Of a DNA stretch of 64,000 nt, positions 26,351 through 35,305 are shown piece by piece (the first letter of the stretch is position 1; each line of letters begins with the position of its first letter). The notes under the pieces were generated by a model. The model had not been told where the DNA came from, made no database searches, and saw only the letters and a program-made list of their open reading frames with translations. Source of the DNA: Planctomycetota bacterium (lineage in GTDB: Bacteria > Planctomycetota > UBA8108 > UBA1146 > JAJFFE01); the NCBI GenBank assembly GCA_021776775.1, contig JAJFFE010000269.1, positions 1 to 64,000 of the forward strand, given 5' to 3'. Made by a program: the position numbers and the translations under genes.

Positions 26351-27454
26351 CTACCGGACCGGCAGGTCGATCTCTTCGACGCCGAGGACCGTAAACCCGA
26401 GACGAATGTAGTCCCCGGGCTTGATCAGAGTCTTCTGAATGCGCTCTCCGTTGACGACCACCCCGTTCGACGAATCGAGATCGCAAGCGATCAAGACGCC
26501 GTCGCGCAACTCGATGGAGCAGTGCGCTCGAGAGATCTTCCCGTCGACCAACATGAAGTCCGAACTGACCGATCGACCGACAATGCAGGTCGCGCCTTGC
26601 AGGAAATCTACCTCTCGACCGAGGTCGCCATCGCATCCGTCGATCACTTTGACGCGGAAGCCTTTGGTCGTTTCGGTCGGCTTGGACGGCGGTAGATCCA
26701 TTCCAGCCAACGCCTCGGTCTGACCCGTAACACCTGCCGCGGACGGTGGAGGTGGAGCCGGTGACTCAGCGACCGCGACCCGAGCAACCGGCTTCGGCGC
26801 TTCGGCAACCGGCGGTGGTGGAGGAGGCGGCGCCGCGGCGGGAGTTGGTTCGGCCGGAGGACCCAACGGCGGAAGCGAGGATGCCGGCGAACCTGTCCCG
26901 GTTGCGACCGGAGCGGGGGTGCGAACCGGCTTCGGGGGCGCAGGCGGCGTCGGAGGTGGCGCAGCCACGCGAGCCGGAGTCACCGGAGCCGGCACTACCG
27001 GGGCTGGTGGCGCCGCGGGGGCTGGTGCGGGGGCTGGTGGCCTCTGGGTTGGAAGCGCGCCCAACATTGTGGGAGCGACACCCACCGAACGTGACTCCTT
27101 CGGTCCGACGGTCTCCGCGCCCTCTGCGACCACGCCATCCTTGTTCGGCGCGACGAGCGTGAACTGGAGCTCGGTCGTCCCGACTCGAATCACCTCGAAA
27201 CCCTCGAGAACTCGTGAATCAACTTTGATGTCGTTGATCGAGCTGCCGCGCTCTTCGTTCAGGTTGGTGAATCGCCACTCGCTGTGCCGGACCGAGATCC
27301 GTGCGTGATTGAACCCGCAAAGCTCATCGGGCAACTTGATGTGACAACCATCCGCTCGCCCGATCTCGAAAACCGAGATCTTGGAGAGCACAAACACGCC
27401 CCCCTTGAGGGGACCGTTCAGAATGATGAGGTAGGCTTCATCTTTGCCGGACAT
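26351..27454 (-). CDS. Protein with two FHA domains and a Pro/Ala-rich linker
   Basis: The N-terminal FHA domain (about residues 25-95: FEIGRADGCHIKLPDE, SSINDIKVDSR) and C-terminal FHA domain (about 285-355: CIVGRSVSSDFMLVDGKISRAHC, SSNGVVVNGERI) flank some 160 residues of Pro/Ala repeats. FHA domains bind phosphothreonine, so it probably reads Ser/Thr kinase signals, possibly as a scaffold. The N-terminal domain has a Cys/His variant (CGFNHARI) where SRxH is usual, while the C-terminal one keeps SRAHC. The start is either the ATG at 27454 or a GTG at 27463. It is convergent with the xer gene and otherwise stands alone. Confidence 0.9.
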   Translation of the reverse strand: MSGKDEAYLIILNGPLKGGVFVLSKISVFEIGRADGCHIKLPDELCGFNHARISVRHSEWRFTNLNEERGSSINDIKVDSRVLEGFEVIRVGTTELQFTLVAPNKDGVVAEGAETVGPKESRSVGVAPTMLGALPTQRPPAPAPAPAAPPAPVVPAPVTPARVAAPPPTPPAPPKPVRTPAPVATGTGSPASSLPPLGPPAEPTPAAAPPPPPPPVAEAPKPVARVAVAESPAPPPPSAAGVTGQTEALAGMDLPPSKPTETTKGFRVKVIDGCDGDLGREVDFLQGATCIVGRSVSSDFMLVDGKISRAHCSIELRDGVLIACDLDSSNGVVVNGERIQKTLIKPGDYIRLGFTVLGVEEIDLPVR

Positions 27455-27653
27455 ATCGCGCACTCACTGAATCGTCGCCCATAGGGTGGGGAGACCCTCC
27501 CCCCATCAGAGACTAGTACATGGGGAACGACTCAACAAACGACGGCGCCGCCAGCTCGACGTAAATCTTCGCCGGAAAAACACTTGAGATAAAACAGGCG
27601 GGTCGACCGGGCGCGAGTCCGACTCATCGGGTCGGAAACCGGAGCAGCAACAG

Positions 27654-27690
27654 AAAGAGCCCACCCGGCGGTCGGCCGGGTGGGCTCTTT
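27654..27690 (-). terminator. Strong hairpin terminator
   Basis: A perfect 16-bp stem, AAAGAGCCCACCCGGC (27654-27669) with GCCGGGTGGGCTCTTT (27675-27690), has a 5-base loop. T-rich ends on both strands make it potentially bidirectional. It lies 64 bases beyond the stop of the minus-strand secreted-protein gene. Confidence 0.88.
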
Positions 27691-27753
27691 GACGTGACAC
27701 TTGTCGTCTAAACTATTCCTGAGACTGCGAATAGAGCCAGGCGAGACCTTGGC

Positions 27754-28572
27754 CTAGTCGCACAGCAGATCGTCCGGAGTCGGGTCCAAGTCCGCCGTGG
27801 AATAGGGAGCAGGAATCGCCGGTCCCTCTTGGAACAAGAACGACAGCAGGTAGATCGCGTCCGAGATCTCGATCGCACCGTCGTCATTGATGTCCAGAAT
27901 ATCGAGACACGTCGGCGGATCGACTTCGGACGTCAGCACTCCGAGCAGCGTGACCGCGTCCGCGACATCGTGGCGATCGTCAAGATTTGCATCGCCGCGC
28001 ACGAACGGCACGTTGTCGACGATTTCGATGAGGCCGCTGGTGAGCGAGGGAGCGATGGAATCGACTCCAACCACGAACATGTTGCTGAGGGGAGGGCTGC
28101 CGAGCCCGTCTTCGAACGACAGCTCGACCGCGTCCACTGCTACCGCCGCTGGCTTGATGTTGCAGATGAAGTTGGCGAACACGAGGTCCAGCTCAGGAAC
28201 CGCAGGAATGACCTGGCCTTCGTACGGAGGCAGGAGGTCGAGAAGGACTCCGAGAATGAAGAATCCTTCGTCCGGGTAATCCTGGTAGTTGACGAATTCA
28301 GCGCCGCTGAGCTCCGCGAGGGTGCCCTCGAGGTTGCCGTCAACCGCCTCGATATATAACGGGTCATAGGCGACGACGATGGTGTAGCCACCGATGTCCT
28401 CGACGTTATGCCCGAGAATCGAGACGTGGTGCTCGTTGGTGCCAGGCGCAGCTTGGGTTGGCTCTATCTCCAACAAGTTGCCCAGGACCTGGGCGTGCAA
28501 GGCACCGGCACTCCCAATTCCGACGGTCAATAGAACGGCGACGGTTGTTACCCAACGTCCCACGATGCTCAT
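27754..28572 (-). CDS. Small secreted cohesin-like / dockerin-like protein
   Basis: The ATG at 28572 has GAGGAGAG upstream and a signal peptide (MSIVGRWVTTVAVLLTVGIG), giving 272 residues. One beta-sandwich of about 150 residues resembles a cohesin module (GGYTIVVAYDPLYIEAVDG, then FICNIKP and VELSFEDGLG). Paired calcium loops follow (RGDANLDDRHDVADA and DINDDGAIEISDA) and a shortened tail, DLDPTPDDLLCD. Unlike its relatives it lacks the final Cys-Pro. Having both module types in one chain would allow self-association; this is inference. The gene is monocistronic, with a strong terminator after it. Confidence 0.87.
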   Translation of the reverse strand: MSIVGRWVTTVAVLLTVGIGSAGALHAQVLGNLLEIEPTQAAPGTNEHHVSILGHNVEDIGGYTIVVAYDPLYIEAVDGNLEGTLAELSGAEFVNYQDYPDEGFFILGVLLDLLPPYEGQVIPAVPELDLVFANFICNIKPAAVAVDAVELSFEDGLGSPPLSNMFVVGVDSIAPSLTSGLIEIVDNVPFVRGDANLDDRHDVADAVTLLGVLTSEVDPPTCLDILDINDDGAIEISDAIYLLSFLFQEGPAIPAPYSTADLDPTPDDLLCD

Positions 28573-29391
28573 GATAAATCTCTCCTCAACGGATCGAGCT
28601 CCTTCGGGCCGCAAAACCACAGGAGAAGCTCAGCAATCGGTCCAAAACAGAACAGCGGGCTCTGACGAGCTGGTGTCGCCACGAGAAACGCGACTCGCGG
28701 TATCTCGGGGCAAAATTCGGGTGTTTATCCGGGTAGACCCATCGCCAGAGGCTCGATGATACCGTCGACATTCGAGTCGACAAGGTGGGACTAAGCAGAA
28801 GGATAGGTGGGGACCAAGCAGAAGGATAGATGGGACTGCGGGAGGGCCGCATCGAGCCGCGCGCGGCCAAGCAAGAAGCGAGAACCAACATTAATTGATT
28901 AAACGCAACGAGATAGACAAAAAATCAGGGGAACGCTCCCCGAGTCCTGAAGAATGCCCGCCACTTCATGAAGACTCGATTTGTGGAGCTTCCCCTACGA
29001 AAGCAAAAAAACCTGGGAGAAGACCGTCCGAACTTCGACAATGCCCGCCAGTAGTCGAAACTCGTCCAGCCCCCTCCCGTGCACATCTAGAAAAGGGGTC
29101 GACTGGGGACTCAACCAAGCCCGCCAAAGTTCGTGAGCCCTTTCGCCCACCCCTTTGTTTGTCTTGCTCGCCTTAGTGCATATGGAAGACCACTTCGCCG
29201 CAGTTATACGCAACCAACTCCGCGTGTGAGACTTGGTGATGCTACGTTTTGTCTCACGTAGTTCCAGTAGTCGTGGTGCGCGTCGATATAAAGCAAAAGG
29301 AGTCGCAACGGTGCTCGAATGTGATCACCTCCTCCTCGCGACCGGATAGCCCGCCAAGCCGTCGTTCGCAGCGTGCTCGCCGGAACAACGA
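28573..29391. other. Long gene-poor region with a short tandem repeat
   Basis: This stretch of 819 bases is more AT-rich than its surroundings and has no convincing gene on either strand. It contains 22-23 bp tandem repeats at 28784-28838. Two copies of AATGCCCGCCA (about 28953 and 29038) each precede a CGAA/TGAAGACTCG-like segment. A small inverted repeat CTACGT...ACGTAG is near 29242. It might encode a small RNA or be a gene relic. Confidence 0.5.
28784..28838. repeat. 22-23 bp direct tandem repeat, about 2.5 copies
   Basis: Copy 1 (28784-28805) and copy 2 (28806-28828) share GGTGGGxxCxAAGCAGAAGGATA. A partial third copy begins GATGGGACT. The repeats are adjacent with no spacer and lie in a region without genes. 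Confidence 0.75.
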
Positions 29392-30834
29392 TCAATCTTC
29401 CTGCTTGATGACGTAGCGCTTGATCAGCCGATAGAGACGATTGCGATCGATTCCGAGCAAGTGGGCAGCGCGAGCTTTCACCCACCCCGCCGCCTGCAAC
29501 GCTCGCACGACATGATCTCGGACGACCTGGTCATAGGTTGGGAAAACACTGTCCGTCTTACGAGACCCCAGAGCGCGACCGTCTAATGCTTCGAGCACAT
29601 CTTGCGGCAAGTCATCCATCGTGATGCGCTTCTCGTCCTTGCCGAGTGCGAACGCGCGCTCGATCAAGTTTTGAAGCTCGCGCACGTTTCCAGGCCAGCT
29701 GTAACTCTGGAACACTTCCATCACCGGCGCCTCGACCTCACGCGTTGCCACACCGTAAGACTTGGCAATCGTCTTCAAGAAGTAGTCGACGAGAAGCGGT
29801 ATGTCATCGACACGCTCCCGCAGCGGGGGAACACGAATGTTCACGACGTTGATTCGCCAATAGAGGTCAGGGCGAAACGCCTTGTCATGGACGAGCGTTT
29901 GAATCTCTTGATTGGTCGCGGTGATGATCCGCGCGCCAAATTGAACGGGTCGCGTGCTACCGACGGGAACAACTTCGCGCTCTTGCAACGCTCGCAACAG
30001 TTTGACCTGAAGGTCGAGATCCAATTCCGTGATCTCGTCGAGGAACAAGGTTCCGTTCTGCGACGCGACGAAGACGCCCTCTTGGTCGGCGATCGCCCCC
30101 GTGAACGATCCTCTCTTGTGACCGAACAGTTGGCTTTCGAGCAAGTTGCGGGCAAACGCCCCGCAGTTGACGCCGATGTACGGCGACTTGAGTTCCGCCA
30201 TCTGACGCATGTGGTCGATTTCGGAATCTGAAAGACCCTCGGGCAACCGCAGTTCGAGTGACCGATTGTGAATCGCCCGCGCGATCAACTCCTTGCCCGT
30301 TCCAGGCTCGCCTTGGATGAGAACCTGTGACGGTTTCCCGGCGACCTGCTCGACCGTCTCGAAGATTCGACGCATCGATGCGTTGGAGCCAATGATGTCG
30401 CCAAACCGCCCCGTCTTACGGACTTGTGCGGAGAGCCGAAAGACTTCAGTTCGCAGAGCCCCTTCTTCGAGCCGCTTCTGAATCTTGATCAGCAACTCCT
30501 CAGGGCCGAGCGGCTTCATGAGGAAGTCGACCGCACCGAGCCTCATGGACTCGACCGCCTCACGCACGGTCCCGTGTGCGGTGAGAATCACGACGGGCAA
30601 GTTGGGCCACTCGCCAAGAACCTCGCGGGTCAGCTCCAGCCCGTTGGTCTTGGGCATGCGCATGTCCGTGATGAGCAGTTGGATCGGCTCACGACGTAAC
30701 GTCTGCATCGCGTCTTCCGCGGAGTTCGCAGTGGAGACTTCATAACCTTCGCTCCTCAATACCTGACTCAGGCTCTCGAGGACCGATCGATCGTCGTCGG
30801 TGATCAATATTCGTCGGGCGGCCGGTGCGATCAT
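29392..30834 (-). CDS. NtrC-family sigma-54-dependent response regulator
   Basis: The ATG at 30834 (AGGGGAG upstream) gives 480 residues. The receiver domain has ITDDD (11-15), phosphoacceptor Asp57 and Lys107. The AAA+ domain has Walker A GEPGTGKE (175-182), the sigma-54 contact loop GSFTGA (242-247), Walker B GTLFLDEI, and RPDLYWRINVV with the arginine-finger region. The C-terminal Fis-type helix-turn-helix (about 440-473) ends LGIDRNRLYRLIKRY. It activates sigma-54 promoters when phosphorylated. The linker in the AAA+ domain between Walker A and GSFTGA is longer than usual (LRLPEGLSDSEIDHMRQM). It follows its kinase gene by 16 bases. Confidence 0.95.
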   Translation of the reverse strand: MIAPAARRILITDDDRSVLESLSQVLRSEGYEVSTANSAEDAMQTLRREPIQLLITDMRMPKTNGLELTREVLGEWPNLPVVILTAHGTVREAVESMRLGAVDFLMKPLGPEELLIKIQKRLEEGALRTEVFRLSAQVRKTGRFGDIIGSNASMRRIFETVEQVAGKPSQVLIQGEPGTGKELIARAIHNRSLELRLPEGLSDSEIDHMRQMAELKSPYIGVNCGAFARNLLESQLFGHKRGSFTGAIADQEGVFVASQNGTLFLDEITELDLDLQVKLLRALQEREVVPVGSTRPVQFGARIITATNQEIQTLVHDKAFRPDLYWRINVVNIRVPPLRERVDDIPLLVDYFLKTIAKSYGVATREVEAPVMEVFQSYSWPGNVRELQNLIERAFALGKDEKRITMDDLPQDVLEALDGRALGSRKTDSVFPTYDQVVRDHVVRALQAAGWVKARAAHLLGIDRNRLYRLIKRYVIKQED

Positions 30835-30850
30835 TCGGGTGCTCCCCTTT

Positions 30851-31918
30851 TCAATTGGCCAGTGGAAGACAAACGTCAATCCCAATGCCCGTGCCAGCGT
30901 CAGAGAGAAACTCGACATGAGCGTCTAACTCGCCGGCCAACGTTTTGACACGATCGAGATCTGCACTTGATCGAGAGGCCAAGGTGGGGTCGGTGGCCCG
31001 TTCGGAGCCCCTAAACGAAACACAAACGTCGGAAACTCTCGGATGGAAATCGACTCGAAGCACACTGCCTTCTTTCATACCCACCATGAGCGCCCGGAGT
31101 GTGCGCAGCAGAACGCCGCCAATCAGGGTGCGTTCGCCTCGCAGAACGATCCCCTCGGCGCACGGCCCCCACTCCAGCTCAACTCGCGCCTTGATGAACG
31201 CATTGTCGACGAGCGGTCGAAGGGAATCTCCGAACAGCGACGACACTTCCACCGGTGCGTAGTCGATTGCGGGCGAACCAAAGTCCGCGAACGCTTGGAT
31301 CTGGTTGGTGGCACTTTTGATAACGTCGGCAACTCGATCGAGCGTCTCGCGCAACGTGACCGCAAGCTCGGGGTCTGACCGCTCGACGATGCGCTGCATG
31401 GTGAACGCCGACCCCATGATGACCGTCAGCTGGTTGCGGACCGAATGAGCGACTCCATGCGAGAACGCGCTGACTAGATCAGAGTTCTCTGAATCGGAAA
31501 TACGTTGGTCGAGCGCCGCCTCGGCGCCAACGTCCTTCAGAGACAAAAGGGTCGCACCATCGGGCAGCAAACGTCGATTCGCTTCGAGCCAGGTCGTCAG
31601 CGGGAATCCGTCGGCATCGGTTGCAGAGGTCGCGACCTCGAATCGGCAGGACGCGGGTCCCTGCGAATCCTCGAGAGGCGAGAATGCCGCTATCGCAATG
31701 ACCCGGTGATCGGGTGAAACGCATCGCAACAGCGATGGCTCGATGGTCAAGTTCGGCAACTCGCCAAACCAGGCCTCAAACGATGGGTTGAACCAACGCA
31801 CCCTCGGCCCCGATGTCGATCCACCGTCCGACTTCAAACTAGGCTCTAGAACCGCGATGGGTTCCGGCCAACAGTCGATCACTGCCTGGTGGTCGGTGAT
31901 CGATGCGCTTTCGCTCAC
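30851..31918 (-). CDS. Cytosolic PAS-type histidine kinase with degenerate ATPase domain
   Basis: This 355-residue protein has no membrane segment. An N-terminal PAS-like region (about 10-135; VRWFNPSFEAWFGELPN) is followed by a HisKA-like helix with His158 in HGVAHSVRNQLTVI. The C-terminal part has the length of a HATPase domain, but the expected N-box asparagine is not seen (GGVLLRTLRALM) and the G1 box is not recognisable; only a G2-like GTGIGIDVCLPL remains. ATP binding may be lost or strongly altered. It sits 16 bases upstream of the NtrC-type regulator and should be its partner, perhaps acting as a phosphatase or needing another kinase. That last point is inference. Confidence 0.85.
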   Translation of the reverse strand: MSESASITDHQAVIDCWPEPIAVLEPSLKSDGGSTSGPRVRWFNPSFEAWFGELPNLTIEPSLLRCVSPDHRVIAIAAFSPLEDSQGPASCRFEVATSATDADGFPLTTWLEANRRLLPDGATLLSLKDVGAEAALDQRISDSENSDLVSAFSHGVAHSVRNQLTVIMGSAFTMQRIVERSDPELAVTLRETLDRVADVIKSATNQIQAFADFGSPAIDYAPVEVSSLFGDSLRPLVDNAFIKARVELEWGPCAEGIVLRGERTLIGGVLLRTLRALMVGMKEGSVLRVDFHPRVSDVCVSFRGSERATDPTLASRSSADLDRVKTLAGELDAHVEFLSDAGTGIGIDVCLPLAN

Positions 31919-32889
31919 TCGAGTTTCTCCCGTCCCGGTGTTCGGCGGATTGTCTTGGGCAGGAGATCAATCCACCATAACCTCGACGAAGCAAACAGCT
32001 CCCTGCGGGGAACAGTCTCGGGCGGGCAGGCGGGTAGTGGTACGTCGGCCGCTCGAAGAAGCAATAGGGTTAACTTCCGAAGACTCGGCAGACGGATACT
32101 CGAAAACTCAGAGATTCCGCAGAGGAGCACGGCGCCCCCGGTTTTGTCGGAGGGCAACGGTTGCTCGACGGCGCGCAGTCTATCCCAGAGTGCCACAAAA
32201 AGAAGCACTGAACCGGGGAGATTCTTGGGATGACGAGGGGTTGGGGCCGCGAAGGCGATCGCTCGCGAGCGTAGCGCGAGGAAAGGTAACAGAAAACCGG
32301 CGCCGACGGTTGCCGGGCCTGGATCCGTCAGCGCGCTCGTGCGCGACAACGATCCAGGTCCGGACCACACCACGTTTACCGTCGGGCCGGTTCAAGAATT
32401 TCAAAAGAGAAGGGGGAAATGGATTGGCCGGTGCTCTTCAAAGAAGTAAGCGAACCCAAGGGCCGTCCTGGCCCCCTTCTCCGATTTTAAAGTCAGGCAG
32501 ACGGTCTTTTCTTCTTCCAGCACACCAAAACAAACAAACCGAAAATCCGCCCGCCTGACAAATTCAGTATTCGTGATTCGTACGGAAGACGAACGGCGCG
32601 GCGCCCTCGCCCTCCATTGAAGCGTCGGATGTCGAGAAGAAGCCGACCATGGTCAAAGTTTGCGCCCCTGCGCCAGCGACGCCAGCAACACGAGCCCCCG
32701 CCCCAAGTGCAAACCGGGCGTGGCCATCCAGAAACAGGTCGGACGCCCTCGCGGGCAGCCGAGCCTAATTGCCGGCGACCACTCGACCTGATTGGACGAC
32801 CAAATCGTAAGACCGATCTCGTTGACGACGTGCAGTCTGGAGAGCAGCTCGGTAAGATCCGGCCCTCTCACTCCAGGAGGTGACCCTGC
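31919..32889. other. Long gene-poor region upstream of purF
   Basis: About 970 bases lie between the divergent kinase start and purF. Frames on both strands (for example 31743-32558 on the plus strand) are long only because of high GC. They lack ribosome sites and protein-like composition. A weak hairpin, AAGGGCC...GGCCC, is near 32457-32478, followed by ATTTTAAAG. The stretch at 32480-32560 is A-rich. I recognised no known structured RNA or riboswitch; a PurR-type or ncRNA element cannot be excluded. Confidence 0.5.
32875..32883 (+). promoter_or_regulatory. Perfect Shine-Dalgarno site of purF
   Basis: AGGAGGTGA is fully complementary to the 16S rRNA 3' end and ends six bases before the ATG at 32890. 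It fixes the start so that Cys2 becomes the catalytic N-terminal residue. Confidence 0.85.
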
Positions 32890-34350
32890 ATGTGCGGCTT
32901 CATGGGTGTCGTCAGTAGCAGCGAACCAGCTGCGGCGTTGATGTACGAAGGTCTGCTCTGTCTCCAACATCGCGGGCAAGACTCCGCGGGAATGGTGACG
33001 TTCGAGGACTCGTTCCACCTCAAGAAGGGGAACGGCCTAGTCCAAGATGTGTTTACGACGAACAACATGCCTCGGTTGCGGGGCAACGTCGGAATCGGGC
33101 ACGTTCGCTACCCCACCATCGGGTCGGGTGACAGTGAAGACGCCCAGCCGTTCCTGACCGCCTACCCGTACGGGATGGCGATCGTGCACAACGGCAACGT
33201 CACCAACTATCACGAGCTGCGACAACACCTCAAAGAAAAGAAGACCCTCCTCAACTCGAATTGCGATGTCGAGGTACTCCTTCACGCGTTCGGCATCGAA
33301 CTCGCACGGCTCGGCGTTCCTGACCTCACCCCAGAGGTGCTGTTCGACGTCACAGAGTCGCTGTTCAAGCTCGTGAAGGGGTCGTACTCCGGGGCGCTCA
33401 TGATCGCCAACTACGGCATCCTGGCGTTCAGGGACCCGTTCGGAATCAAGCCGTGTATCTACGGGAAGCGGATCGAAGCGGACGGCAATACGACCTATGC
33501 CGTCGCGTCCGAAAACGTCGCGCTCGACATCCTCGGGTTCACAGACTGGACCGACGTCGCGCCCGGACAAGCCGTGCTGTTTCGACCCGGCAAGGAACCG
33601 GTCTCGCGAACTTGCAGCGATCAGAAAGAACACTTCCCGTGCATCTTCGAGCATGTGTACTTCGCTCGACCGGACTCGCTCATCGACGGAATCAGCGTCT
33701 ACAAGACCCGACGACGGTTCGGCCAACAGCTGGCGAAACGCATTCGCGAGCTGGAGCCGCAACTCGAGATCGACGTTGTGATTCCAGTCCCCGACTCGGC
33801 CTGCACCGCCGCTGGAACACTGGCTCGAGAGCTGGGCGTGGAGTACCGGGAGGGGTTGGTGAAGAACCGATACATCGGTCGCACGTTCATCATGCCCGAC
33901 CAGAAGCACCGAACGGCCGGAATCCGCCGCAAGCTGAACGCGATCCCGCTCGAGTTCGAGAACAAGAACGTCCTCCTCGTGGACGACAGCATTGTTCGAG
34001 GAAACACCAGTCGCAAGATCGTCGAGTTGGCGCGACAAGCCGGAGCCAAGAAGGTGTACTTCGCCTCGTGTTCCCCGAAGGTGCAACACCCGTGCGTCTA
34101 CGGAATCGACATGGCGACTCGCAAAGAGCTGGTCGCGCGGGACCGTTCGTCGAAGGAGATCGCGGCGGCGATCGGTGCTGACTTCCTGATCTACCAGACC
34201 CTTGAAGATCTAGTGGCGTCGGCGCAGGCTGGAAACCCGAAGATCACCAGTTTTTGCACCGCCTGCTTCTCCGGGCACTACCCAACTCAGGACATCACTC
34301 CCGAAATGTTCGAAGCGCTCGAAAACGAACGACTCTGCGTGCGCGACTAA
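32890..34350 (+). CDS. purF: Amidophosphoribosyltransferase
   Basis: This 486-residue protein begins MCGFMGVV, and removal of Met exposes the nucleophilic Cys2 of the class II glutamine amidotransferase domain. That domain also has HRGQDSAG (27-34), GHVRYPT and HNGNVTN. The phosphoribosyltransferase domain has the PRPP loop VLLVDDSIVRGNTS (361-374) and the KNRYIGRTFI flap. It makes phosphoribosylamine from PRPP and glutamine, the first step of purine synthesis. Cysteines near the C-terminus (SFCTACFSGHYP) match forms that carry an Fe-S cluster. It is alone here; purH lies about 25 kb away. Confidence 0.97.
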   Translation: MCGFMGVVSSSEPAAALMYEGLLCLQHRGQDSAGMVTFEDSFHLKKGNGLVQDVFTTNNMPRLRGNVGIGHVRYPTIGSGDSEDAQPFLTAYPYGMAIVHNGNVTNYHELRQHLKEKKTLLNSNCDVEVLLHAFGIELARLGVPDLTPEVLFDVTESLFKLVKGSYSGALMIANYGILAFRDPFGIKPCIYGKRIEADGNTTYAVASENVALDILGFTDWTDVAPGQAVLFRPGKEPVSRTCSDQKEHFPCIFEHVYFARPDSLIDGISVYKTRRRFGQQLAKRIRELEPQLEIDVVIPVPDSACTAAGTLARELGVEYREGLVKNRYIGRTFIMPDQKHRTAGIRRKLNAIPLEFENKNVLLVDDSIVRGNTSRKIVELARQAGAKKVYFASCSPKVQHPCVYGIDMATRKELVARDRSSKEIAAAIGADFLIYQTLEDLVASAQAGNPKITSFCTACFSGHYPTQDITPEMFEALENERLCVRD

Positions 34351-34389
34351 CACGAGCCCCGCTGCGTGGCCGGGAGCCAGATCCCCTGT

Positions 34390-34413
34390 CCGAGGACGGG
34401 GCAAGGTCCTCGG
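34390..34413 (+). terminator. Hairpin after purF (possible terminator)
   Basis: CCGAGGAC (34390-34397) pairs with GTCCTCGG (34406-34413) across an 8-base loop, about 40 bases after the purF stop. There is no T-run, so termination activity is uncertain. Confidence 0.35.
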
Positions 34414-34561
34414 CAGCGCTCGCCGGAGACGGATCGCTCCAGCCGTCGCGGGTAGAATCGCCAGGGACTCTCCGGCGTTTTTCGCGGACCTTGGACGTTC
34501 TGCGTATTAGAATGCCGACTCTGCCCTCGGACAGTAGCCCTGTAAAGCCGGAGCGTTATTG

Positions 34562-35305
34562 GTGTCGATCCTCGCGAACATCCTGTCGTCCTCGCACTCC
34601 ACCGTCTGGCCCTTCGGCGATGGCGCAATTCCGCTGACTTACTTTCTTGTCACGGTGTTCTGCACCTTGAGCGGGGCGGTCCTGTGCACGCTATTCGCAA
34701 CGTCGCAACGGCTGCGTGAACAACGCGGCGCTCGACTGGCTGGGGCGCTCGGAGTTCTCTCGGGTATCGGACTCTACCTCGTCGCGCTCAGCTCATCGGA
34801 AGAACAAGGAACGACGATCGCGGTCTTGTCGGTGGTCGCGCTGAGTGGCCATACCGTACTAGGAACTTATCTAGCGATCCGCGCATCCGTCGAGGCCATC
34901 CGGACCTTGACCACCCGACTTCCGGGAGCCGATCGCTCCCGCACTCTATTGCGCCCGTCGCTGGCCGGATACCAACGCCTCTACGCTGAGCGGTGCCGAG
35001 AGCTCGAGCTTCGGCCGACCGATGCTGGGCTTCGTAAGGAGCTGTTCGAAATCTTGCTGGAACTCGGAGAACACCGCGCCGCGCTCTACCACGGCTACAC
35101 ACTCATCGAACTGCTGCCACAGGGGCCCGCGCACGGCTTGGCGTTGTACCGACTCTCTCAGACCCTGGTGGATCAACTGAACCGACTCGAAGAGGCGCAA
35201 CCTCATCTTCGACGTATCATCCGTCTCTACCCCCGCTCCTTCTTTGCGAGCTATGCAAGACGCCTCGTGAACCACTACGAAGCGTACGCCGACCGCGAAC
35301 ATTGA
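34562..35305 (+). CDS. Membrane protein with TPR-like cytoplasmic tail
   Basis: The GTG at 34562, eight bases after GGAG, is preferred over the TTG just before it. About 247 residues include three predicted membrane segments within the first 115 (PLTYFLVTVFCTLSGAVLC, ALGVLSGIGLYLVAL, AVLSVVALSGHTVLGTYLAI). The rest is a helical region with TPR-like spacing (LRKELFEILLELGEHRAALY, then EEAQPHLRRIIRLYP). I do not recognise the family. Its stop overlaps the TTG start of the glycosyltransferase-like gene that follows, so it may help that enzyme; this is inference. Confidence 0.75.
   Translation: MSILANILSSSHSTVWPFGDGAIPLTYFLVTVFCTLSGAVLCTLFATSQRLREQRGARLAGALGVLSGIGLYLVALSSSEEQGTTIAVLSVVALSGHTVLGTYLAIRASVEAIRTLTTRLPGADRSRTLLRPSLAGYQRLYAERCRELELRPTDAGLRKELFEILLELGEHRAALYHGYTLIELLPQGPAHGLALYRLSQTLVDQLNRLEEAQPHLRRIIRLYPRSFFASYARRLVNHYEAYADREH

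Noticed and set aside
29323-29333. AGGAGGTGATC on the minus strand, a perfect Shine-Dalgarno match (its complement equals the 16S 3' end)
   Set aside because: No start codon lies at a usable distance downstream, and no other 16S rRNA sequence flanks it. Probably chance.
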